This document shows positions 7,923-15,101 of a DNA stretch of 50,723 nucleotides, piece after piece. The position numbers and the translations under genes are program-made. Position 1 is the stretch's first letter, and every line of letters begins with the position of its first letter. This stretch comes from JBNKHH01 sp050290245. Lineage in GTDB: Bacteria; Pseudomonadota; Alphaproteobacteria; Rhodobacterales; Rhodobacteraceae. The DNA is taken from positions 1 to 50,723 of the forward strand of contig JBNKHH010000052.1 in NCBI GenBank assembly GCA_050290245.1, given 5' to 3'. Below the pieces are notes generated by a model. The model had not been told where the DNA came from and searched no databases. It worked only from the letters and a program-made list of their open reading frames with translations.

Positions 7923-8951
7923 ATGTCTTATTCAGGAGCAATTCGAAAGTTCGGGGTGGCAGCGGCACTTGCCGTCGCCACGACACACGTGGCGAGCGCG
8001 CAGGACGTCAAGGAGATCCGCCTTCTAGAGATGGGCGGAATTGCCGGCGACGCGGTTCAGGCCGCCTATGTCGATCCTTTCGTGCGCAAGAACGGGATCA
8101 ATCTGGTTCGCGAAAACCCGGCGTCGCTGGGCAAGATCAAGGCCATGGTGGAATCCGGCAATCCCACGACCGACATGGTGCTTGTCACCGACGGTTGGCT
8201 TGCGCAGGCAAAAGAGGAAGGACTTCTCGAACCGCTCGACTGGGACGCCATCGACCCGGCGCCGATCATGCCCGGCGCGCGTGATGACTACGCTATCGGC
8301 TGGTCATATGCTTCGGCGGTGATGGCCTGGAACAAGGACGCCAACACGCCGGCGAACTGGGCAGACTTCTGGAACGTAACGGATTTCCCCGGCAAACGGA
8401 GCCTGCCGGACAATCCCTCTATCGTTCTTCCGATCGCACTGATCGCCGATGGTGTGCCGATGGACAAGCTGTATCCCCTCGATCTTGATAGGGCGTTCAA
8501 GAAGCTTGAAGAGATCCGCCCGTCCGTGTCGGTCTGGTGGACATCCGCCGGCCAGTCCGCCCAGCTCCTCATCGACAAGGAAGTGAGCTACGGCATCACG
8601 TATAACGGTCGTGTCTACGGCAAGCCGAATGTCGACTTTACCTTCAACCAGGCCTACCTGGAACTGTCTTGGTGGGGTGTTCCCAAGGGAGTGTCACCCG
8701 AGCGCAAGGCTGCGGCGATGAAGTTCTTCCACGAGACGACGCTGCCTGAAAACGAGGCGGTCTTCATGAACATGGTGCCGTATTCAGGCGCCAGCACGCA
8801 GCTCGACGCGCTGCTGCCCGAGGACAAGCGTGCCGATTTTCCGACCACTGCGGGCAATGCGCAACTCCAGTGGACTGCCGACCGTGCCGAATGGCAAAAA
8901 GTCGCGTCCGAGGCCGAGAAGCGCTGGCAGCAGTTCAAACTAGGCCTGTAG
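7923..8951 (+). CDS. polyamine-type ABC transporter substrate-binding protein, copy 1
   Basis: A 342-residue periplasmic binding protein of the PotD/spermidine-putrescine cluster, with an N-terminal signal peptide cleaved near ASA-QD (residues 25-27). Mature features include DPFVRKNGINLVRENPAS, the DMVLVTDGWLAQA segment and a WWTSAGQSAQLL ligand-lobe stretch. It is preceded by AAGGA. It should capture a small, perhaps amine- or amide-containing solute for the permease and ATPase genes at 11145-13879. A second copy of equal length at 10115 differs at only about 46 of roughly 315 mature positions, counted by eye. The ligand cannot be stated; PotD relatives bind many non-polyamine substrates. 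Confidence 0.9.
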   Translation: MSYSGAIRKFGVAAALAVATTHVASAQDVKEIRLLEMGGIAGDAVQAAYVDPFVRKNGINLVRENPASLGKIKAMVESGNPTTDMVLVTDGWLAQAKEEGLLEPLDWDAIDPAPIMPGARDDYAIGWSYASAVMAWNKDANTPANWADFWNVTDFPGKRSLPDNPSIVLPIALIADGVPMDKLYPLDLDRAFKKLEEIRPSVSVWWTSAGQSAQLLIDKEVSYGITYNGRVYGKPNVDFTFNQAYLELSWWGVPKGVSPERKAAAMKFFHETTLPENEAVFMNMVPYSGASTQLDALLPEDKRADFPTTAGNAQLQWTADRAEWQKVASEAEKRWQQFKLGL

Positions 8952-8974
8952 GTTCATTCGAAGAACCAATCAGG

Positions 8975-9001
8975 AAGCGGCGGAACAGGGTGCCGCCGCT
9001 T
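8975..9001 (+). terminator. strong hairpin after binding-protein copy 1
   Basis: AAGCGGCGG (8975-8983) pairs perfectly with CCGCCGCTT (8993-9001) around a 9-base loop, 24 bases after the stop codon. A smaller stem GGTTC/GAACC (8951-8967) precedes it. There is no clear T-run. It probably separates copy 1 from the next transcription unit, which has its own promoter at 9175. Confidence 0.55.
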
Positions 9002-9151
9002 AGCATGTATTCCGGCATGTACGTCGCCGCTCCCGAACAAGGGGGCGAGGCACCGGCGGCAGCGATGGACTGTGGCGCTCAGTGCCGGCGCATGCTCCCT
9101 GTCCGGTATGAAATGCGTGACTGGCGCGGCGGCCGACATAACTCCGAATGA

Positions 9152-9202
9152 TGATAGCCATACTGTTTGGTAATTTGACCAAACCCGCCCGGTTTCTACA
9201 GT
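9152..9202 (+). promoter_or_regulatory. second copy of the promoter element, with palindromic operator
   Basis: TTGACC (9175-9180) and TACAGT (9197-9202) are 16 bases apart, matching the promoter at 7840; TGATAGCC at 9152-9159 also matches. Over the -35 lies a 20-base inverted repeat, GTTTGGT-AATTTG-ACCAAAC (9165-9184), with perfect 7-base arms, a probable repressor or activator site. The site before copy 1 keeps only part of this (TCTGGAAATTTGACC). This 425-base gap (8952-9376) holds the hairpin above, this promoter and a leader of about 170 bases with no gene that I can see. Confidence 0.6.
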
Positions 9203-9376
9203 GAATGACGACGAGGGTCGCAAAATCTGAATTTGCCGCTGGTGCAACGCCCGGAAAGCCGGGGCCGCAAAAGATCGGCGGCGGGCGAAATTCCTGTCGG
9301 TGACGGATGAGATCCATGCGCATGGGCATCATGCGAAACAATATCGGGGCTCTTGCCATGCGATTGAGGGCGTAAA

Positions 9377-9970
9377 GTGAAAACTGGTAACGGACTGATT
9401 GTCGTTTGGATGAATGTTGCATCGCAGCACGATGAGGAACTGCACGACTGGTACGAGGGCGAACACGTTGCAGAAGTGGCCGCTATCGACGGAGTTCTGA
9501 GCGTCCGGCGTTTCTTCGATCCGAAACATCCGCTGCGTTATATGGCCATGTTCGAATGCGTCGACGAGACTGTCGAGCCAGGTCCCGGTTTTCAGGGGAT
9601 GGTCGACGCCGCGACGCCGTGGACGCAGCGCATACGCAAGCTTTTCGGTGATCATCGACGCCGCGGCAACTATCGCCTGCTCGACGCGGAGGGGGACGCC
9701 GCGGATGCTGCGCTTGTGGTGGTGCAATCCGACATTGCTCCGGGGAAAGGCATCTTCGCTCGAGTGCGGGACCTGGGCGTCGTCAGCTACCGCTCTTACG
9801 TTCAGATGCCGCCGGAAAACTCCTTTCGGCCCGAGAGCCGCTTTCTGGAGATTTTTAGTTTTTCGTCGGAAAGCGCGGCCGAAGCCGCGCTGCCGCAACT
9901 GGGCATCGACCCCGATGCCGACGTATCGGTGCGCACCAGTATAGGTACGCCAAGAGTTGCTTTCCGCTGA
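9377..9970 (+). CDS. DUF4286-like putative dimeric alpha-beta barrel protein
   Basis: A 197-residue protein made of two similar ferredoxin-like halves. The first (residues about 1-95) has NGLIVVWMNVA, then HDWYEGEHVAEVAAIDGVLSV, the W-Y-x-x-E-H pattern of EthD/DUF4286-like proteins. The second begins near NYRLLDAEG and repeats the strand-helix plan. No catalytic residues can be assigned. GTG at 9377 follows GAGGG; there is no alternative ATG near the conserved start. It lies between two near-identical binding-protein genes and downstream of the duplicated promoter. Along with EthD and NIPSNAP it is the third protein of this fold in the first 10 kb, so an accessory role in the same catabolic pathway is a reasonable guess. 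Confidence 0.7.
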   Translation: MKTGNGLIVVWMNVASQHDEELHDWYEGEHVAEVAAIDGVLSVRRFFDPKHPLRYMAMFECVDETVEPGPGFQGMVDAATPWTQRIRKLFGDHRRRGNYRLLDAEGDAADAALVVVQSDIAPGKGIFARVRDLGVVSYRSYVQMPPENSFRPESRFLEIFSFSSESAAEAALPQLGIDPDADVSVRTSIGTPRVAFR

Positions 9971-10114
9971 GGCCCTGTGCTGCGGCGGCGTTGCGATGAC
10001 GCTGACCGCCGGCTCGGGTGGAGCTCTTTGGCCGGACTGGCCGGCGGTATGCCATGAGACTGTTCCGTTAACGACTGAAGTCGAGTTCGAAACTAGCAAA
10101 CAGGGAGACTGATA

Positions 10115-11143
10115 ATGTCAAAATTCGAAAGAATACACGCGATTGGCCTGACGTTGGCACTTACCCTAGCCGCGGCCAACGTGGCAGGCGCTCAGGAAGT
10201 GACAGAGGTCCGCCTCATGGAGATGGGTGGAGTTTCAGGTGACGCGGTGCAGGCGGCCTATGTCGATCCGTTCGTGCGCAAGACCGGCATCAAGCTGGTG
10301 CGGGAAAACCCGGCTTCGCTCGGCAAGATCAAGGCGATGGTCGAGTCCGGAAACCCCACCGTTGACATGATGCTGCTGACCGATGGCTGGCTGGCCCAGG
10401 CCAAGGTCGAAGGCCTTCTCGAACCGCTCGACTGGGACGCCATCGACCCGGCGCCGATCATGCCTGGCGCGCGCGACGAATATGCCATCGGCTGGTCCTA
10501 CGCATCGGCCGTGATGGCCTGGGACAAGGAAGCCAAGGCGCCAAAGAACTGGGCCGATTTCTGGAACCTCGCCGATTTCCCCGGCAAGCGGAGCCTACCG
10601 GACGATCCTTCGATCGTTTTGCCTGTTGCGTTGCTTGCCGACGGCGTTCCGAAGGACAAGCTGTTTCCGCTTGATCTCGATCGTGCCTTCAAGAAGCTCG
10701 AGGAAATCAGGCCCGCCGTTTCGGTCTGGTGGACATCCGCCGGCCAGTCCGCCCAGCTCCTCATCGACAAGGAAGTGACCTATGGCATGACCTATAACGG
10801 TCGGGTTTACGGCAAACCGACCGTCGACTTCACGTTCAACGAAGCCTACCTCGTCCTGTCATGGTGGGGTGTGCCCAAGGGAACCCCGCCGGAGCGCAAG
10901 GCTGCGGTGATGAAGTTCTTCCACGAGACGACGCTGCCTGAAAACGAAGCCGTCGCGATGAGCATGATCCCGTATTCCGGTGCCAGCACCCAATTGGACG
11001 GCGTCATTCCGGCCGACAAGCTCGCTGATTTCCCGACGACTGCGGGCAATGCTGAGATTCAGTGGACCGCCAACCGCGACGAATGGCAGAAGGTTGCGTC
11101 CGAAGCAGAAAAGCGCTGGCAGCAGTTCAAACTGGGTCTTTGA
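10115..11143 (+). CDS. polyamine-type ABC transporter substrate-binding protein, copy 2
   Basis: A 342-residue paralogue of the protein at 7923, with a signal peptide cleaved near AGA-QE. Many of the mature differences are conservative (Asp/Glu, Ile/Val), but some are not: Asn57 to Thr, Asn60 to Lys, Glu98 to Val, Phe281 to Ala. These may tune ligand preference. It is preceded by CAGGGAGA and directly followed, with a one-base gap, by the first permease gene, so this copy rather than copy 1 is in the importer operon. Two binding proteins sharing one permease would widen or graduate substrate capture; that is inference. Confidence 0.9.
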   Translation: MSKFERIHAIGLTLALTLAAANVAGAQEVTEVRLMEMGGVSGDAVQAAYVDPFVRKTGIKLVRENPASLGKIKAMVESGNPTVDMMLLTDGWLAQAKVEGLLEPLDWDAIDPAPIMPGARDEYAIGWSYASAVMAWDKEAKAPKNWADFWNLADFPGKRSLPDDPSIVLPVALLADGVPKDKLFPLDLDRAFKKLEEIRPAVSVWWTSAGQSAQLLIDKEVTYGMTYNGRVYGKPTVDFTFNEAYLVLSWWGVPKGTPPERKAAVMKFFHETTLPENEAVAMSMIPYSGASTQLDGVIPADKLADFPTTAGNAEIQWTANRDEWQKVASEAEKRWQQFKLGL

Positions 11144-11144
11144 G

Positions 11145-11996
11145 TTGTCGATCTTCAACAAAATAACGGGGCGGTGGGGGTATCTCCTGCCGCTTCTCAT
11201 CTTTATCGTTTTTGCGTTCGATCTTCCAGTCGTGCGTATGCTCCTGGTCAGCGTCGATAATCCCGCCGACCGGCTGAGCGCGTTTCGCGAACTGTTCGCG
11301 ACTTCGGTTTATCTTCGCGTCGTCATAATCACCTTCAAGATCGCTTTGGCGACTGCGGTTCTGTGCGGCCTCTTCGGCTACATCCTCGCCTACTGGATTT
11401 ATACAATGAATTCGGAGCGCTGGCGCATGATCGTGCTCGGCACCGTCGGCATGACCTTCTGGATCAGCATCCTCGCGCGAACCTATGCGTGGATCGTGGT
11501 CCTCGGCAACAACGGCCTTATCAATCGCACATTGCTCGAACTGAACGTCGTCGATTCCCCAGTATCCCTGATTTACAACGAGGTCGGAATCCTGATCGGC
11601 ACGGTCAACGTGCTGCTCCCCATCGTGGTCCTGCCGCTCTATGCCGCCATGACCAGCCTGGACCGCCGCCTTCTGTCGGCCGCTCGTTCGCTGGGTGCCG
11701 GTGATCTGCGCATCTTCTGGCAGATCTTTTTCCCGTTGACCCTGCCGGCGCTTGCGGCCGGGTCGATGCTGGTCTTTATCCTCACCCTCGGCTTCTTCGT
11801 GACGCCGGCGATCCTGGGCGGAAATCGCGTGCCGATGGTGGCCACCGTGCTCGACAGTTTCATCAACGTGATCTCGGAATGGCAGTTGGCCGCCGCCCTG
11901 TCGAGCACGCTGCTTCTGGTGACCATGCTGCTCTACTTCTTCTACAAGAAACTGCTCGGGCTTTCATCGTCCCAACTCAAGGAGGGCAATACATGA
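11145..11996 (+). CDS. ABC transporter permease, PotB-like
   Basis: A 283-residue inner-membrane permease with about six membrane segments, beginning with YLLPLLIFIVFAFDLPVV. The cytoplasmic coupling loop is SAARSLGAGDLRIFWQIFFPLTLPAL, the EAA motif for contact with the ATPase. The start is probably TTG at 11145, one base after the binding-protein stop (TGA at 11141-11143), giving (M)SIFNKITGRWGYLL. The open frame runs back to 10980, but that part overlaps the binding protein. No good Shine-Dalgarno sequence is present, so translational coupling is likely. It pairs with the next permease, which overlaps it by four bases. Confidence 0.9.
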   Translation: MSIFNKITGRWGYLLPLLIFIVFAFDLPVVRMLLVSVDNPADRLSAFRELFATSVYLRVVIITFKIALATAVLCGLFGYILAYWIYTMNSERWRMIVLGTVGMTFWISILARTYAWIVVLGNNGLINRTLLELNVVDSPVSLIYNEVGILIGTVNVLLPIVVLPLYAAMTSLDRRLLSAARSLGAGDLRIFWQIFFPLTLPALAAGSMLVFILTLGFFVTPAILGGNRVPMVATVLDSFINVISEWQLAAALSSTLLLVTMLLYFFYKKLLGLSSSQLKEGNT

Positions 11997-12793
11997 GTGA
12001 CTCGGGACGCAGGAGACGTGTATTCGTTCCGGTCTGCGGTGCGTTGATCTTTCTTTTTCTTTGCACGCCGATCCTCATCACAGTGCCGATGTCCTTTTCG
12101 GATTCGAGCACGTTGGAGTTCCCTCCGCACAGCCTCTCTCTGCGCTGGTACAAGCATTTCATCAGCAGCCCGATCTGGGTCGAGGCAATGCTGACATCGC
12201 TGCAACTGGCGCTTATTTCCAGCATGATCGCCGTAGTGCTCGGCGCGCTGGCAGCCTACGGCCTTGTGCGGGGTCGGTTGAAGGGGGCAATTCTGCTTGA
12301 GGCCCACTTCATGGCGCCGATGATCATCCCGCACATCATTACGGCAATCGCGCTTTATTTCGCGCTCGCCAAGGTCGGGATGCTGGGCAGTTTCGCCGGC
12401 CTGGTGACGGGCCACGCGCTTGTCGCCATTCCCTTTGTGATCACTGTCGTCAGCGGCGCGGTCCGCGCTCTGGATGTCCGGATTGAGCAAAGCGCGCGTT
12501 CGCTCGGGGCGAAGTGGCCGAGGATCCTCTTCTCGATCGTGATACCGAACATCTACCCGGCGCTCTTCGTCGCTTGGGTGTTCTCGTTCGTCATCAGCTT
12601 CGACGAAGTCATCCTGACCTATTTCGTGTCGGGAACATACGTCACGATACCGAAGAAGATGTTCACCGAGCTTCAACAGCAAATCGATCCGACAATTACC
12701 GCGGTGGCCTCGCTGCTGATCGCCGGCAGCCTGCTGCTGTTGCTGGCGACGGCTCGGTTCACTGCACGATTGGCCGGTGGCAACCGGGCATGA
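11993..12793 (+). CDS. ABC transporter permease, PotC-like
   Basis: A 266-residue second permease with about six membrane segments, the first being PVCGALIFLFLCTPILITV. The EAA loop reads EQSARSLGAKWPRILFSIVIPNIYPAL. The phrase SFDEVILTYFVSG near residue 200 is typical of PotC. ATG at 11993 follows AAGGAGGG and overlaps the previous stop (ATGA). With the neighbouring PotB-like permease and the ATPase at 12824 it forms a complete importer of the spermidine/putrescine class. Confidence 0.93.
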   Translation: MSDSGRRRRVFVPVCGALIFLFLCTPILITVPMSFSDSSTLEFPPHSLSLRWYKHFISSPIWVEAMLTSLQLALISSMIAVVLGALAAYGLVRGRLKGAILLEAHFMAPMIIPHIITAIALYFALAKVGMLGSFAGLVTGHALVAIPFVITVVSGAVRALDVRIEQSARSLGAKWPRILFSIVIPNIYPALFVAWVFSFVISFDEVILTYFVSGTYVTIPKKMFTELQQQIDPTITAVASLLIAGSLLLLLATARFTARLAGGNRA

Positions 12794-12823
12794 GTTTGCA
12801 AATCCAATCAGGAGCAGGAAGAA

Positions 12824-13879
12824 ATGGCACGCGTTGAAATCAACTCGATCACCAAGCGCTTTGGCAGCGTTGTCGCATTGGACGATATCAATCTTGCGGT
12901 TTCGGAAGGCGAATTCCTGACTCTGCTCGGGCCAAGTGGTTCGGGCAAGACCACCTTGCTGAACATGATCGCGGGACTTGGGACGCCGGACGAGGGCCGG
13001 ATACTGATAGGTGGTGCCGATGTCACCCACGTATCGAGCTCGGATCGCAATATCGGGATTGTCTTCCAGAGCTACGCGCTGTTCCCGCACATGAGCGTGT
13101 TCGACAATGTCGCGTTCCCGCTCAGGGTACGCGGAAAGTCGGCGAGCGTCATTCGCGAAGAAGTGTCGATGACGCTCAGTCGCGTGAAGCTGTCTGACTA
13201 TTCCTCCCGCAAGCCCGCTGAGCTGTCAGGCGGCCAGCAACAGCGCGTCGCGCTTGCGCGCGCCATCGTGTTCCAACCGTCGATACTGTTGCTCGACGAA
13301 CCACTGGGCGCTCTCGACAAAAACCTGCGTGAAGAACTCCAGTTCGAGCTCCGGCAGCTCCAGAAGACGATCGGCATCACGACGATAATGGTGACCCACG
13401 ATCAGGAGGAGGCGATGTCGCTGTCCGACAGGATAGCGGTTTTCAATTCGGGAAAGATCGAACAGGTCGGCGAACCACGCGAGATCTATTCGAGGCCGGC
13501 AAACAAGTTCATCGCGAATTTCTTCGGTGCCAACAACATTTTCCGCGGCACCGTTTCGAAGCGCAGCGGCAGCATGGTTCTCACTTCCGATGACGGCATC
13601 GACATAGATGTCCAAGAACCTGTCGCGTCCGAGGGCGCCGCCGTGGAGGTGATGATCCGGCCGGAATGCATCAGGATCGGTTCTCAGGCCCAGCCCTCGG
13701 CTCTCCAGGGAGAAGTCATCGGCAGTGTCTATCTGGGATCGACAGTGCGGTATCGCGTCCGCCTTCCAGGCGGGCGGGTGCTTGCTGTACAGGCCTCCGA
13801 CACCCAGTCCGTATTTTCCGAGAGCGACACTGTGAACGTCGCCTGGAACCCAGCCGAGCTTCAGGTTCTGTCGTGCTGA
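12824..13879 (+). CDS. ABC transporter ATP-binding protein, PotA-like
   Basis: A 351-residue ATPase. Walker A GPSGSGKTT is at residues 36-44, the Q-loop is in VFQSYALFPH, the signature LSGGQQ is at 134-139, Walker B ILLLDEP at 154-160, and the switch histidine is His192. A C-terminal TOBE domain follows from about residue 275 (VMIRPECIRIG). All catalytic elements are intact. It powers the two permeases just upstream (30-base gap, AGGAAGAA ribosome binding site). It ends the operon; the next gene is convergent. Confidence 0.95.
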   Translation: MARVEINSITKRFGSVVALDDINLAVSEGEFLTLLGPSGSGKTTLLNMIAGLGTPDEGRILIGGADVTHVSSSDRNIGIVFQSYALFPHMSVFDNVAFPLRVRGKSASVIREEVSMTLSRVKLSDYSSRKPAELSGGQQQRVALARAIVFQPSILLLDEPLGALDKNLREELQFELRQLQKTIGITTIMVTHDQEEAMSLSDRIAVFNSGKIEQVGEPREIYSRPANKFIANFFGANNIFRGTVSKRSGSMVLTSDDGIDIDVQEPVASEGAAVEVMIRPECIRIGSQAQPSALQGEVIGSVYLGSTVRYRVRLPGGRVLAVQASDTQSVFSESDTVNVAWNPAELQVLSC

Positions 13880-13958
13880 GGGAAAATTGCGGGCCAGGTG
13901 ACCATGCTATGCCTGTCGCACGAAACACCCTGCCGGTGACTTGACCATTTCGGCGCGT

Positions 13959-14558
13959 TCATTCGTCGGGACGCGTCATTTCCCAGGCCTTGGTGACCGT
14001 GGAGTAGTCGCGATAGCCCATCCGGGCGATCGGTCGAGCCAGCGAAGTGTCGAATTTGCCGTCTTTGATGTACTCGTCCCGGATGTGTGTATGCACCACT
14101 TCGCCAATCGCGAAGTACCGGTCGATAAGCTTGCCATTTCGATTGCGCAGCTGTTCCGCGGAGACAAGTATGCACTCCAGAGCCGCTGGGCTTTCGGTCA
14201 CGAAGGGTGTTTGGATTCCGACTGATTCTCCGGGTGTCAGCCCTGCAAGCGCGAATTCGTTGGCGCCGTCCGGCACCGCCTCCGAGCTCTTGTTCATTGC
14301 GGCCGCCAATTCTTCGTTGGCGAGCGAGAACGTGAATTCCCGCCGATTTCGCGCATTCACGAAGGAGTGTTTCAGCCCCTCTGAACTGAAGCCGATCATG
14401 TTCGGCCGCGACGCTATGGCGGTGAAAAAGGAATAGGGCCCGAGATTGGGAATGCCATCGTCATTGAGCGTGCCGATCCAGCCAATGGGGCGCGGGGCAA
14501 TGATCGCCTTGAAGGGATCGAATTTCAGGGTGGGCGGGAGTTCGCTGCCGTAGTGCAT
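13959..14558 (-). CDS. flavin reductase family protein
   Basis: A 199-residue flavin reductase-like (DIM6/NTAB, split-barrel FMN-binding) protein. The family opening is IIAPRPIGWIGTLNDDGIPNLGPYSFF, in which the APRP and N-L-x-P-Y-S-F-F motifs line the FMN site. Members reduce free flavin for two-component monooxygenases or act as FMN-binding reductases. No partner monooxygenase is visible in this window. ATG at 14558 follows AAAGGA. It is convergent with the ABC importer and divergent from the hydantoinase operon. Confidence 0.88.
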   Translation of the reverse strand: MHYGSELPPTLKFDPFKAIIAPRPIGWIGTLNDDGIPNLGPYSFFTAIASRPNMIGFSSEGLKHSFVNARNRREFTFSLANEELAAAMNKSSEAVPDGANEFALAGLTPGESVGIQTPFVTESPAALECILVSAEQLRNRNGKLIDRYFAIGEVVHTHIRDEYIKDGKFDTSLARPIARMGYRDYSTVTKAWEMTRPDE

Positions 14559-14913
14559 TGGAATGTCCTTTCCGGGCGGTGGCTTTCGCGCGCTTCATAT
14601 CAAACCTTTGGCCGTGAAACAGATGGGGCGCGTCTCCAATCCAGTAATGGAACGTCGTGCGGCGCGGCGGGCGCGTCCGTATCGCTCCGCCCCCGCGCGC
14701 GGTTTTCCAGCCCGCCGGGGCAGATTGCCAAGGTCCTTCGAGGTCGCGCAGGAAGGAAGATCGTAAGTTCGGGCACGCGAACGCCGCGCCGGGAGGCTGG
14801 TCGATACGAGCCGTTTTGCGGCCGTGCGACGCTCTGGAAAGACGGGGGTGTTTCATTATCGAAATTAGATGCTTAGGCGGCTGCGGCTCATCGGTTAGTC
14901 AGTGTGCTCTCTT

Positions 14914-14980
14914 AATAGACCGTATTAAAAGGTCATAAAAGAGGAAATAAGCTTGAAAAAACCGGTCAATTTGCTAGTGT
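14914..14980 (+). promoter_or_regulatory. putative promoter and operator of the hydantoinase operon
   Basis: TTGAAA (14953-14958) and TAGTGT (14975-14980) are 16 bases apart, about 120 bases before the HyuA ATG. Upstream, AATAGACCGTATTAA (14914-14928) closely matches AATAGACCGGTTAATTA at 42900-42916, and GACC/GGTC (14918-14934) forms a small inverted repeat. ACCGGTCAATT between the -35 and -10 is another related half-site. The 543-base gap 14559-15101 contains this control region and no gene that I can support. Confidence 0.45.
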
Positions 14981-15101
14981 GGCCAGATCGGTGCCCGCCA
15001 CGGCGCCGATGTCGAGAACATCAGACGATCTGACCGGGTCGAATGTTGAAGGTTGGATTTCGTGCACAACACGTCGTGCCGCACCGAGGAAAGAACAAAA
15101 A

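Larger units (their letters stand above)
7923..11143 (+). repeat. direct tandem duplication of a binding-protein gene
   Basis: Two 1029-base genes, 7923-8951 and 10115-11143, are direct repeats with long identical stretches. One example is the run from 8532 onward encoding VWWTSAGQSAQLLIDKEV, repeated from 10731. Their signal peptides differ more than the mature parts. The promoter block before copy 1 is also repeated (7814-7867 and 9152-9202), but in the second unit the gene at 9377 lies between promoter and binding protein. Confidence 0.85.

Noticed and set aside
11942..13090. Long minus-strand open frame opposite the ABC permease and ATPase
   Set aside because: Its composition (rich in Arg, Asp, His) is that of an antisense shadow of high-GC coding DNA, and the plus strand carries clear permease and ATPase motifs.
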